NCBI RefSeq assembly: GCF_002760615.1 | Contig: NZ_AWWI01000042.1 | Span: 1 to 64,000, forward strand | Length of the DNA stretch: 64,000 bases | Reading direction: 5' to 3' | Origin: Puniceibacterium antarcticum | GTDB taxonomy: Bacteria; Pseudomonadota; Alphaproteobacteria; Rhodobacterales; Rhodobacteraceae | Shown here: positions 1 through 8,010 of the stretch, piece by piece | Numbering within the stretch: the first letter of the stretch is position 1 | How the letters are laid out: the number at the start of each line of letters is the position of its first letter | Made by a program: the position numbers and the translations under genes | Notes under the pieces: model-generated | What the model was told of the DNA's origin: nothing | Seen by the model: the letters and a program-made list of their open reading frames with translations, nothing else | Databases searched by the model: none

Positions 1-1
1 G

Positions 2-142
2 GCGCGGGAGATGGTGCGGCGTGACGGTGAAACCCCCGAGCGTCGCCGGCTGCTGGAGGATCTGGACAGGGAAGTCTTTGGGCGCAGGCCGGGGGAGATG
101 AAGGCCGGGGCGTTCCTGCGCGGGTTTCTGGCGGCGCGCTGA
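2..142 (+). CDS. C-terminal end of an unidentified protein (partial)
   Basis: The frame is open from the window edge to TGA at 140-142 and gives the last 46 residues of a protein that begins upstream. The tail is rich in Arg, Glu and Leu (it contains ERRRLLEDLDREVFG and ends FLRGFLAAR), so it looks like a soluble helical segment. I recognise no family. It lies upstream of gfa on the same strand, but a hairpin-type repeat separates the two, so they are probably not one transcript. Confidence 0.55.
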   Translation, partial: AREMVRRDGETPERRRLLEDLDREVFGRRPGEMKAGAFLRGFLAAR

Positions 143-170
143 GAGGGCGCCCGGGCCCCGGGCTGCGGCG

Positions 171-225
171 CCGGAGTGAGGGGCGCTGCCCCTCACGCTC
201 CCCGGGATATTTGGGGACAGGTGAA
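171..225. repeat. REP-like palindromic intergenic element
   Basis: GTGAGGGGC (176-184) pairs with GCCCCTCAC (188-196) around a 3-base loop, flanked by GGAG/CTCC, and is followed by CCCCGGGATATTTGGGG. GGGGCGCTGCCCC followed by a GGATATTTGG-like tail resembles a repeat often seen after genes in Rhodobacteraceae (recalled, not searched). A shorter possible relative lies at 32701-32740. It could also act as a transcription end for the upstream partial gene. Confidence 0.45.
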
Positions 226-336
226 GGGCAGGAGGGGGACCGATACCATTGGTTCTCTTGTCACAAGCGGATGGCGCGGGCAGGATTTTGAGCAGCGCGC
301 AAAATAAAGGGCGCGGTCAAGGGAGGGATTGCTAAA

Positions 337-975
337 ATGGGACTGCTTTCAAATCTGTTCGGTGGCGGGAGTGCGGCAGCGAAACCGAGCGCGCCGCGCT
401 ACAGCAACGTCCGTATTCATCCGGCGGTGGACAACGGCGTGAAGGCCGGATCGTCGGCCTTTTCCGGCGGTACGCTGAAATGCCATTGCGCCAGCGACAA
501 GGTCGAGGTCGAGATCGGCGCGCAGACTGCGCATAATCATGTCTGCGGTTGTTCCAAGTGCTGGAAGCCCAAGGGCGCGACATTTGCCCAGATCGCGGTT
601 GTTGGCAGCGACAAGGTGCGCGTGACCAAAAATGGCGAGAAGCTGGACCGGGTCGATTCGCATGCTGCGATCCAGCGCTATGCCTGCAAGGGCTGCGGCG
701 TGCACATGTTCGGCCGCATCGAGAACACCGGGCATCCGTTCCACGGGCTTGACTTTGTGCATACCGAGCTTTCCTCTGCTTCGGGCTGGGCGGCGCCGGA
801 ATTTGCCGCCTTCGTGTCGTCGATCATCGAGGCTGGGTATGATCCGGCCAAGATGGAGTCCGTGCGCGGGCGTTGCAAGGAGCTTGGGCTTGAGCCCTAT
901 GACTGCCTGTCCCCGCCGCTGATGGATGCGATCGCGACCCACGTCGGCAAGGCGAATGGCAACCTCAAGGCCTGA
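337..975 (+). CDS. gfa: Gfa, S-(hydroxymethyl)glutathione synthase (glutathione-dependent formaldehyde-activating enzyme)
   Basis: A 212-residue cytoplasmic protein of the Gfa/CENP-V zinc fold, normal length for bacterial Gfa. The family speeds condensation of formaldehyde with glutathione to S-hydroxymethylglutathione. Zinc-ligand cysteines are visible: KCHC (C49, C51), VCGCSKC (C70, C72, C75) and YACKGCGVH (C117, C120). ATG at 337 follows a GGGAGGG ribosome site at about 321. It supplies the substrate of FlhA (9841) and so feeds the FlhA-FghA pathway in the same locus. The family contains members with unproven activity, but the match over the full length and the neighbours make the assignment strong. 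Confidence 0.93.
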   Translation: MGLLSNLFGGGSAAAKPSAPRYSNVRIHPAVDNGVKAGSSAFSGGTLKCHCASDKVEVEIGAQTAHNHVCGCSKCWKPKGATFAQIAVVGSDKVRVTKNGEKLDRVDSHAAIQRYACKGCGVHMFGRIENTGHPFHGLDFVHTELSSASGWAAPEFAAFVSSIIEAGYDPAKMESVRGRCKELGLEPYDCLSPPLMDAIATHVGKANGNLKA

Positions 976-1200
976 GACAGCCGTTTGCGCGGGGGCAGGG
1001 CAGCGGTTGTACCCCCGCGCAGGATCCAAAGCGTTTTGACTGTACCCCCGGCCATGGGGGAATCGTCATTTGCGTTCAGATCTTTGAGTTGAGGCGCGCG
1101 ATCGCATGTCCCAGGGTAGTCGAACCCGCATGCGCATGGCACGTGACAGTTGCGTGACGGGGGGCTTTCTTGCTAGCATCGGGGCAGGGAGGACTTTGCT

Positions 1201-1926
1201 ATGAAACATGATCCGGTGGCGCAGCCCGCTGGTCGTATCCGATACGTGGTGATCGTGGACGACCATCCGCTGTATGGCGATGCGCTGGCTTCAGCCTTGC
1301 GCCATGTTTTTCAGGAGTGTCGCATCGAAACGACACGGTCTTTGGGCGAGGCGATGGCGCTGCTGGAGAGCGACGTGGCGCCAGATCTGGTGATGTTCGA
1401 CCTCAAGCTACCGGATGTTACGGGAATCAGTGGGTTCCTGTCGCTGCGCGACCGCATTCCGGACACGCCCATCCTTGTCATTTCCTCGCTGACCTCGCTT
1501 GACGTGGTTCATGCGCTGATGGAGGCGGGGGCGGCGGGCTTCCTGCCCAAAGATGCCTCGGCCCAGGTGCTGAAATCTGTGCTGTTCGATGTCAGTGCCG
1601 GGCGCAAGTATCTGCCCAAGGAATTTCAGAAGGCGGCCAATGTCGATCCGGCGCGGCCCGATTGCCAGCAGGTCAATCAGAAGCTGGCCGACCTGACCCC
1701 CCAGCAGACCAAGATCATGAAGCTGATCTGTGCGGGCAAGCCGAACAAGCAGATCGCTTATGAGCTGAGCCTGGCAGAGGCGACGGTGAAGGCACATATC
1801 ACCGCGCTGTTGCGCCGTCTGGGGGTGCAGAACCGCACCCAGGCTGCGGTGCTGGTGGAAAGCGGCAATATCGACGGTGCGGTGGGGGCGTCGGATGCGG
1901 ATGCGCGCGCCTTCCTGAGCCAGTAG
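1201..1926 (+). CDS. LuxR/NarL-type response regulator of the C1-oxidation locus
   Basis: 241 residues. The N-terminal receiver domain (about 15-130) has the acidic pair in IVDDHP, the phospho-acceptor D67 in MFDLKLPD and the conserved K117 in GFLPKDAS. A LuxR-type helix-turn-helix follows at about 163-228 (LTPQQTKIMKLICAGKPNKQ, then a VKAHI recognition helix). It is an intact, phosphorylatable regulator, unlike the one at 30101. It starts an operon with the FIST protein (9 bases downstream) and the hybrid kinase. The arrangement recalls Paracoccus FlhRS and the Pseudomonas ethanol-oxidation regulators ErbR/ErcS'. Likely targets are the xox/flh/gfa genes, which is inference from position. ATG 1201 follows GGGAGGA at about 1188. 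Confidence 0.88.
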   Translation: MKHDPVAQPAGRIRYVVIVDDHPLYGDALASALRHVFQECRIETTRSLGEAMALLESDVAPDLVMFDLKLPDVTGISGFLSLRDRIPDTPILVISSLTSLDVVHALMEAGAAGFLPKDASAQVLKSVLFDVSAGRKYLPKEFQKAANVDPARPDCQQVNQKLADLTPQQTKIMKLICAGKPNKQIAYELSLAEATVKAHITALLRRLGVQNRTQAAVLVESGNIDGAVGASDADARAFLSQ

Positions 1927-1935
1927 GGGCAGCGC

Positions 1936-3096
1936 ATGCTGCATCGCCCGCTCAATGCGCCAACTTCGGTCGGGGTTGGTGTGTCTCATGTGCGCGGTGC
2001 GCGGGAGGCTGTGGCGGAGCTGGTGGGCCAGATCGATCTGCGCGAGGTCTGTCTGGCGCTGGTGCTGGTGCCCGAAGGGTTCAATCTGACGGCGCTTGCG
2101 CAGGAGCTGAACCGGCAGATGCCGGGGCTGCCGGTCTTTGGCTGCACCACGGCGGGCCAGATCACCCCGCGCGGTTATGAAACTGAGGCGCTGCAGATCC
2201 TGACCTTTCCCAAGCGGCATTTCCGCTGTGCGTCGATGCTGATCAATCCGCTGAAGCCCCTGTCGATCAAGAAGATCGCGGCGGATGCGCGCCGCCATGC
2301 GGCGCAGTTCCAGCGCACTGCGGGATGGAACAGGTTGGCGCTGATCTTTGCCGATGGGCTGTCCAAGCAGGAAGACATGCTGGTCGCCGCGCTGGAGCAA
2401 GGGCTGGGCGAGATGCCGGTCTTTGGCGGATCAGCGGGCAACGGCCTGAATTTTCGCGAGACCTTTGTGCTGCATGGCGGGCGCTTTCACACCAATGCGG
2501 CGCTGCTGCTGTTTCTTGAGACGGATCTTGAATTCACCGGGCTGGGGTTTGATCATTTTCTGCCCACGGACAAGCAGATGGTCGTGACCCATGCCATCCC
2601 CGAGGAACGGCTGGTGCTGGAAATCAACGGCGCCCCGGCGGCAGTGGAATATGCGCGTCTGGTGGGGGTGCCTGTGGACATGCTGTCGCCGCAGGTTTTT
2701 GCGGAAAACCCGGTGCTGGTGCGCAACCATCACAATTACCACGTACGTGCCATTCACACGGCGTCCGATTCCCATGCGCTGTCGTTTCTGTCGGCAATCG
2801 ATGATGGTCTGATCCTGACGCTGGGGCGGGGCAAGGAGATCCTGCGCACGCTGGAGGCCGGGCTGGATGTGCGTGGTCCTGCGGGCACGCCGCCGGATTT
2901 CATCCTGGGATTCGATTGCGTGCTGCGCAAGCTGGAGGTCGAGCAGAAACAGCTGAGCGGCGCTGTGTCCGAGATTTTCCGCGACCATCGGGTGCTGGGG
3001 TTCAACACCTATGGCGAGCAGCATTGCGGCGTGCATGTGAACCAGACCTTTGTGGGCGTAGCGTTCTTTGAGCCCAGAAAGCGGGATCTGCATTGA
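1936..3096 (+). CDS. FIST-domain signalling protein (NosP-like)
   Basis: 386 residues with no signal peptide or membrane segment. The N-terminal FIST_N part (about 30-230) contains LPVFGCTTAGQI and MPVFGGSAGNG; the FIST_C part follows (about 235-375) with a C-terminal GFNTYGEQHCG motif. FIST proteins are cytoplasmic ligand sensors; the Pseudomonas member NosP binds heme and NO and controls a partner hybrid kinase (NahK/ErcS'). This gene sits in front of exactly that type of kinase and overlaps it by 4 bases, which supports a sensor-kinase pair. I cannot tell from sequence whether this protein binds heme; the ligand could be another small molecule. Confidence 0.85.
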   Translation: MLHRPLNAPTSVGVGVSHVRGAREAVAELVGQIDLREVCLALVLVPEGFNLTALAQELNRQMPGLPVFGCTTAGQITPRGYETEALQILTFPKRHFRCASMLINPLKPLSIKKIAADARRHAAQFQRTAGWNRLALIFADGLSKQEDMLVAALEQGLGEMPVFGGSAGNGLNFRETFVLHGGRFHTNAALLLFLETDLEFTGLGFDHFLPTDKQMVVTHAIPEERLVLEINGAPAAVEYARLVGVPVDMLSPQVFAENPVLVRNHHNYHVRAIHTASDSHALSFLSAIDDGLILTLGRGKEILRTLEAGLDVRGPAGTPPDFILGFDCVLRKLEVEQKQLSGAVSEIFRDHRVLGFNTYGEQHCGVHVNQTFVGVAFFEPRKRDLH

Positions 3097-5312
3097 TTGA
3101 TCCGAACGATCCGCTGGATGTTCAGGTCGAAAAGCAGGCCAGGATCATCGACGCGCTGGTCCGCCGGGCAGGGCGGCAGCATGATGTGGGGCAGTCCGCC
3201 TATGCGGCCTTTCAGTCTGCGATTGCCCTGCAGGGGCAGATCTGGGCCAAGACGCTGGATCTGGAACGCGCCAGCACCGAGCTGGAGCTGGTGCGCTATG
3301 ACCGCGAGCGCACGCAAAAGAATCTGACCGATGCGCTGTCGGCGATGGAGGGCGGTTTTGCGCTGTTCAACGACGGCACGCTGCAGGTCTGCAACGATCT
3401 GTTCAAGACACTGCTGCCGGATATCACCGAGCGGATCCTGCCAGGGCTGGATATGGTCGGCTATTTCGCCGCGATGGAGCAGAGTGCGCATCTTGTGGAT
3501 CCCGACAGCCGGTTGCGTGCCAATCTGGCCGAGGCCAAGACCGGGCCTTCGGGGGCTTCGCTGCTGTCTTTTGTCGTAGAGCTGTCGGGCGATCGGTGGT
3601 TCCAGATCAGCCAGCAGCGCACGGGTCTGGACAATGTGATCATCCTGCAGACCGAGATCACAGATGTGGTGCGCCAGAACCGGTCGGAAAAGGATCATCT
3701 GATCGACATGCAGGCGCATTACCTGCAGGCGGCGTTTGACAACATGTCCTCTGGCATCTGCACCTTTTCACGTGCGGGTCTGGTGATGATCCACAATGAC
3801 CGTTTCCGCGAATTGCTGGGGCTGCCGTTCACGCTGATGCATCAGGGCACTTTGTTCACGCAGATCCTGGGGTTTATCCAGACCAACGGATTGCTGGTGG
3901 ATGCGGATATCACCGACATCGACCGCTGGCCCTATCGTTTGCGCACCGAAGGACGCCTGCGCAAGCGGCTGCGCCATGGCGGAGGGCGGGTGCTGGATCT
4001 GCAGGCCAATCTGCTGCCGGATCGCGGCTTTCTAGTGGACATCAAGGATGTGACCCTGGCCGCCCGCGCGACAGAGATGCTGGAAAAGCGGGTGGAGGAG
4101 CGCACATCCGAGCTGACGCAGGCCAACGTGCGGCTGACCGCGCAGTACGAGGCGCAGGCGCGGGTCGAAGAGGAGTTGCGCCTCGCCAAGGAAGCGGCAG
4201 AAGCTGCCGTATCGTCCAAGACCCGGTTTCTGGCCGCGGCCAGCCACGATCTGCTGCAGCCGGTCAATGCGGCGAAGCTGCTGATCTCGACCCTTGTGGA
4301 CATGTCGCGCGGATCATCCACCGCGCCGACGGTGGAGCGGCTGGACGGATCATTCGCGTCAATCGAATCCTTGCTGCATGCGCTGCTGGATATCTCGCGG
4401 CTGGAAAGCAGCGAAAGCGCGTTGACGGTGACGGATGTCAGTCTTGGCCCGCTGATGCAGGGGATCATCGAGGATCACGCGCCGGTTGCGGCCAAGAAGG
4501 GCGTGCGGCTGAGCGTGGTGCCATCCTCGGTCTGGGTGAAAAGCGATCAGCGCTATCTGATGCGGTCGGTTCAGAACCTTGTGGTGAATGCGATCCAGTA
4601 TACCGAAAACGGCCGGGTTCTGGTGGGGTGCAGACGTAAGGGCGCGACTGTGGTGCTGCAGGTCTGGGACACCGGCATGGGGATTTCGCACAAGGATCAA
4701 AAGCGCATCTTCGAGGAATTCACCCGCGCCGACAATGTTCCGCCCGGATCGGGCATGGGGCTGGGCCTGTCCATCGTCGACCGCACCTGCCGCCATCTGG
4801 GGCACACGGTGTCGGTGCGCAGCAAGCCCGGGGTCGGGTCGGTCTTTTCCATCGAGATGGAGATGGTGCCGGGCCGCGCGCCGATGCCGGTCAGCGCCGA
4901 CACCCTGCCAACCAGTTTCGACAATGACATGAACCTGATCGTGCTGGTTGTGGAAAACGACCCCTATGTGCTGTTTGCCACAACCCAGAAGCTGGAGACC
5001 TGGGGCGCGAGCGTGCTGGCGGCGAAATCGACTGAAGAGGCGCTGAGCCTTGTGCGTGACATCGGCATGGCGCCGGACATCATCCTGGCCGATTACCAGC
5101 TGGACGGTGATGACACCGGTGTGCAGGCGATCCGTCTGATCCGCGAAGAGACGGGCGTGCACGTTCCGGCCATCGTGATCACCGCTGACCGCGGTCCGGC
5201 GCTGATCCAGATCGGGGCGCGCAACGATTTTACCGTGCTGACCAAACCCGTGCAGCTGTCGCGGCTGCGCCCGCTGATCGATTGGAAAACACGCGAGCGC
5301 GCCGAGGCGTGA
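3093..5312 (+). CDS. PAS-PAS hybrid histidine kinase with C-terminal receiver (NahK/ErcS'-like)
   Basis: 739 residues, no obvious membrane segment, start TTG at 3093 overlapping the FIST gene. Two PAS-like regions (about 85-200 and 208-330), then a Glu/Ala-rich coiled coil (about 335-375), HisKA with H385 in ASHDLLQP, an ATPase domain with the N-box (QNLVVNAIQYTENG) and glycine boxes (DTGMGIS, GSGMGLGLSIV), and a receiver with D667 in ILADYQLDG and K in LTKPV. This is the arrangement of soluble hybrid kinases controlled by a separate FIST protein. Phosphate would pass to the upstream LuxR regulator directly or through a phosphotransfer protein that is not in the window. Confidence 0.9.
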   Translation: MIDPNDPLDVQVEKQARIIDALVRRAGRQHDVGQSAYAAFQSAIALQGQIWAKTLDLERASTELELVRYDRERTQKNLTDALSAMEGGFALFNDGTLQVCNDLFKTLLPDITERILPGLDMVGYFAAMEQSAHLVDPDSRLRANLAEAKTGPSGASLLSFVVELSGDRWFQISQQRTGLDNVIILQTEITDVVRQNRSEKDHLIDMQAHYLQAAFDNMSSGICTFSRAGLVMIHNDRFRELLGLPFTLMHQGTLFTQILGFIQTNGLLVDADITDIDRWPYRLRTEGRLRKRLRHGGGRVLDLQANLLPDRGFLVDIKDVTLAARATEMLEKRVEERTSELTQANVRLTAQYEAQARVEEELRLAKEAAEAAVSSKTRFLAAASHDLLQPVNAAKLLISTLVDMSRGSSTAPTVERLDGSFASIESLLHALLDISRLESSESALTVTDVSLGPLMQGIIEDHAPVAAKKGVRLSVVPSSVWVKSDQRYLMRSVQNLVVNAIQYTENGRVLVGCRRKGATVVLQVWDTGMGISHKDQKRIFEEFTRADNVPPGSGMGLGLSIVDRTCRHLGHTVSVRSKPGVGSVFSIEMEMVPGRAPMPVSADTLPTSFDNDMNLIVLVVENDPYVLFATTQKLETWGASVLAAKSTEEALSLVRDIGMAPDIILADYQLDGDDTGVQAIRLIREETGVHVPAIVITADRGPALIQIGARNDFTVLTKPVQLSRLRPLIDWKTRERAEA

Positions 5313-5378
5313 CCCCGACAAAAGTAGCGCATGACAGCGGGCCTGTGCCCGGTAGGCTGCGCCCCGGAGGAGACAAAC

Positions 5379-6050
5379 ATGCTGAAACATCTGGCTTATG
5401 CGATGGTGGCTTTTGCGCTGGCGGTCACACCGGTCCTGGCGGCTGCCGGGGACGGCACGGCGACCTATGATCTGCTGTTCAAGGAGGGCACGCTGGACGA
5501 CGTGCCGATGGATCACATCCTGCTGTACGAACGTTCGGTGACAAATACGCTGCTGCCCGAGGCAGGCCCCCGCGACACCGGAGAGCTTGAGCTGTCCTTT
5601 GAGGAGACCACGCCGCCTGAGGCCGCATTGCGATTTCTGCGCGACGGCAAGCACCGCAATCTTGGCGTTTTCCCGATGAGCGTGGGAAATCCGATCATCA
5701 TGTATTTTGTCGAAACGACCGTGCGCGACATGGCCGAATCTGCAGGCGGCAGCCCCTTTTACATCCGCAACCGGGTGAAAGAGGCGCTGATCACCCCCAC
5801 CGAGGTGCAGACAGGCGAGGCGATATATCAGGGCAAGACGGTGCAGACCCAGATTGTGACGCTGCATCCTTTTGCCGAGGATCCCAACCGTGACCGGATG
5901 CAGGGTTTCGGTGATCTGGCGCTGACTGTGACCATGTCGGACGAGGTGCCGGGCTGGTATCAGAAACTGGAAGCCACGGCGACGGGCAGCGACGGGCCGG
6001 TCTACAGTTCCGTGATGGCGTTCGACAAACTGGAGGAGGCGCCGCAATGA
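5379..6050 (+). CDS. Exported protein of unknown function in the C1 locus
   Basis: 223 residues with a clear signal peptide (MLKHLAYAMVAFALAV, cleavage near AAA-GDG at about 23). ATG 5379 is chosen over an earlier in-frame start because it directly precedes the signal peptide and follows GGAGGAG at about 5367. The mature part is a mixed alpha/beta chain without cysteines or catalytic motifs I recognise. The gene lies 66 bases after the hybrid kinase on the same strand and overlaps the next small exported protein by 4 bases, so it probably belongs to the sensory operon. A periplasmic role in quinoprotein function or sensing is inference from position only. Confidence 0.75.
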   Translation: MLKHLAYAMVAFALAVTPVLAAAGDGTATYDLLFKEGTLDDVPMDHILLYERSVTNTLLPEAGPRDTGELELSFEETTPPEAALRFLRDGKHRNLGVFPMSVGNPIIMYFVETTVRDMAESAGGSPFYIRNRVKEALITPTEVQTGEAIYQGKTVQTQIVTLHPFAEDPNRDRMQGFGDLALTVTMSDEVPGWYQKLEATATGSDGPVYSSVMAFDKLEEAPQ

Positions 6051-6391
6051 GAGGACTCGTGATCGCATTGACGCTGCTGGCCGGGTCGGTGTCGGCCCAG
6101 ACGGTGGAACAGCGCCTGAACGACTATCCCACCGCAGCGCGGGCGGATTACGTCTTTGCCTGCATGGCGACAAACGGGCAGGGGCGGGATGTGCTCGACA
6201 AATGCTCTTGCTCGATCGACACGATCGCGTCGATCCTGCCTTATGACAACTATGTCGAGGCGGAAACGGTGTTGTCCCTGCGGCTGACCGGGGGCGAGCG
6301 AATGTCGATCTTCCGCTCTGCCGCCTTTGCCAACAACATGGTTGCCGATCTGCGCCGCGCCCAGGCCGAGGCCGAGATCGTCTGTTTCTGA
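6047..6391 (+). CDS. Small exported cysteine-containing protein of unknown function
   Basis: 114 residues with signal peptide MRGLVIALTLLAGSVSAQ. The mature chain has a Cys cluster (FACMATNG, then DKCSCS) and a C-terminal VCF, giving four cysteines that could form disulfides or hold a metal or heme-free cofactor; no CXXCH is present. It is translationally coupled (ATGA) to the exported protein at 5379. I do not recognise the family. Small Cys proteins of this sort often accompany XoxF loci, but the role is unknown. Confidence 0.72.
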   Translation: MRGLVIALTLLAGSVSAQTVEQRLNDYPTAARADYVFACMATNGQGRDVLDKCSCSIDTIASILPYDNYVEAETVLSLRLTGGERMSIFRSAAFANNMVADLRRAQAEAEIVCF

Positions 6392-6547
6392 GCATCGCCG
6401 TTCGGCGCATCCGTGAAGTGCAGCGGTCTGTGCTGTTTGTGCACAGACCCTGTTCGCCAAAAGCTGTTTCGCCAAAGATTTTGCGGATGTATATCCGCTG
6501 GCAGAGCGGTCCCGGACGGACTGCAGCCATATCAGGACTGTTTCGAC

Positions 6548-6937
6548 ATGAAGACCACCCCTTTGCAGACCATCTGGGCGCCGCGGATGCTGAGCGTTCT
6601 GCGCATCGTCGCCGCGCTGATTTTCTTTGAACACGGCACTCAGAAGCTTTTGGGCTTTCCTGTTTCGGATTTCCATCCGGAAATGTTCTCGATGCCCTGG
6701 ATCGCGGGGGTGCTTGAACTGATCGGTGGTGCGCTGCTGATCATCGGCCTGTTCACCCGTCCTGTCGCCTTTGTGCTGTCGGGCCTGATGGCCGTCGCCT
6801 ATTGGACTGCACATGCGCCGCAAAGCCCGTTTCCGGCGCTGAACGGTGGCGACGCGGCCATCCTTTACTGCTTTGTCTTCCTTTACTTCGTCTTTTCCGG
6901 CCCCGGACCGTGGAGCGTTGATGCGACCCGGCGCTGA
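6548..6937 (+). CDS. DoxX-family membrane protein
   Basis: 129 residues with four predicted membrane segments (about 15-30, 50-70, 75-95, 105-122) and the DoxX signature region FFEHGTQKLLGFP near the N-terminus. ATG 6548 is preferred over an upstream in-frame start whose product would carry an unlikely Cys-rich leader. DoxX proteins range from a subunit of thiosulfate:quinone oxidoreductase to membrane partners in redox stress. Here it sits beside SoxYZ-like carriers and a rhodanese-like protein of the quinoprotein locus, which hints at sulfur or thiol redox chemistry. An intrinsic terminator follows it. Confidence 0.85.
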   Translation: MKTTPLQTIWAPRMLSVLRIVAALIFFEHGTQKLLGFPVSDFHPEMFSMPWIAGVLELIGGALLIIGLFTRPVAFVLSGLMAVAYWTAHAPQSPFPALNGGDAAILYCFVFLYFVFSGPGPWSVDATRR

Positions 6938-6976
6938 GCTGTCGCTGTAGAACGCCCAAGAAGACAATCAGACTTG

Positions 6977-7013
6977 AACAGCGCCTAACCGGATTGGTCG
7001 GGCGCTGTTTTTG
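6977..7013 (+). terminator. Intrinsic terminator after the DoxX gene
   Basis: AACAGCGCC (6977-6985) pairs with GGCGCTGTT (7001-7009) and is followed by TTTTTG. It ends the plus-strand run that begins with the response regulator and faces the minus-strand gene ending at 7056. Confidence 0.8.
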
Positions 7014-7055
7014 CATGTTCGACGTCTTTTTTAAGTTTCACCTCGGGACAGTCGG

Positions 7056-7862
7056 TCAGCCCTGCGCATCCTTGGGCAGGGTGTGTTCGAACACGTTTCC
7101 TTCGGTATCGGTGGCACGCACCCGCAGGTCTGTTGCGCCGTTGTCGGTATACTGAAACCGGAAGACCGGGTTTTCGCTGACCGAAATGCCGCCCTCCATC
7201 GTCCAGAGCATGTCGTCGCCCTGAAACACCTCAATCCGGTCGATGAAATGGGCCGGGATAAACAGCTGGGTGATCTGATCGCGCTGCAGCCCGGAATAGT
7301 TCGGGTGGCGGATCATGATCTGCGCCTCGCGGCGCGGTGTGGACATCTGCGGCTGATCAAACGGGCGCAGGCGCATCTGACCCATGGAGGCGAGCGCAAG
7401 TTCCGGGTTCTTGGACGCCGGGGCGGAGCAGCCGCCCGACGCCTTGACGAAGCGCCCGGTCATCAGCAGGCCGCTGCCCGTGTCGGCAATGACGCGTACG
7501 TTGGAATACTGGTTGACGCGCACCCGCAACTCCATATCGAGCGGGGCCATTGCGGGGCCGTAGGTGAATTCGGCCGCCAGCGGCGCGGGGTTTTCGTCGA
7601 TCACCACCTTGAGGCTTTTGATATCGGTGCTGGGGTCGGTCTGGGTGATGTGGATCGGCACGGTGGCGGCATCATCGGCGCGGTAAGGCGCATCGACGTT
7701 GAACACGCCGCCGCCATCCGCGATCTCTGCATCGCCGGTGATATCGCCGCGTAGGTCTGTCCAGCTTTCGCTTGGCGTCAGGGCGGTCTGGGCGGTGTCG
7801 GATGCGGCGCTTGCCGGGCCTGCGATCAGCACAGCGAGCGCAACGGCATGGAACAGTTTCAT
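7056..7862 (-). CDS. Quinoprotein dehydrogenase-associated SoxYZ-like carrier protein (copy 1)
   Basis: 268 residues with signal peptide MKLFHAVALAVLIAGPASAA. The chain resembles a fused SoxY-like and SoxZ-like immunoglobulin-fold carrier, including DENPAPLAAEF in the SoxY part, C145 in a GGCSAP motif and a C-terminal SoxZ-like half with HPNYSGLQRDQIT. In true SoxYZ, substrates are carried on a SoxY cysteine; the cargo of this quinoprotein-linked subfamily is unknown. The start at 7862 follows GAGGAGGAGG. It is divergent from the metallo-hydrolase gene at 8011, so they share a promoter region of about 148 bases. A paralogue is at 16200. Confidence 0.85.
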   Translation of the reverse strand: MKLFHAVALAVLIAGPASAASDTAQTALTPSESWTDLRGDITGDAEIADGGGVFNVDAPYRADDAATVPIHITQTDPSTDIKSLKVVIDENPAPLAAEFTYGPAMAPLDMELRVRVNQYSNVRVIADTGSGLLMTGRFVKASGGCSAPASKNPELALASMGQMRLRPFDQPQMSTPRREAQIMIRHPNYSGLQRDQITQLFIPAHFIDRIEVFQGDDMLWTMEGGISVSENPVFRFQYTDNGATDLRVRATDTEGNVFEHTLPKDAQG

Positions 7863-8010
7863 GTGTGAGGTCCTCCTCCTCGGGCGCCCCGGAGGGCGTA
7901 TCGACGGTCTATGCCACAAAATCCGTCAAAAAGACATTAGATCCTTGGTCTGACTGGATCGACTTTGCGCGACCGCGCAGTCTGATCCTGCGCCGGGGAG
8001 GGTGTGTGAC

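Noticed and set aside
4359-6530. Very long minus-strand open frame opposite the kinase and exported-protein genes
   Set aside because: It is the antisense of well-supported genes; the product is rich in His, Arg and Gln with no family motif, typical of GC-rich shadow frames.
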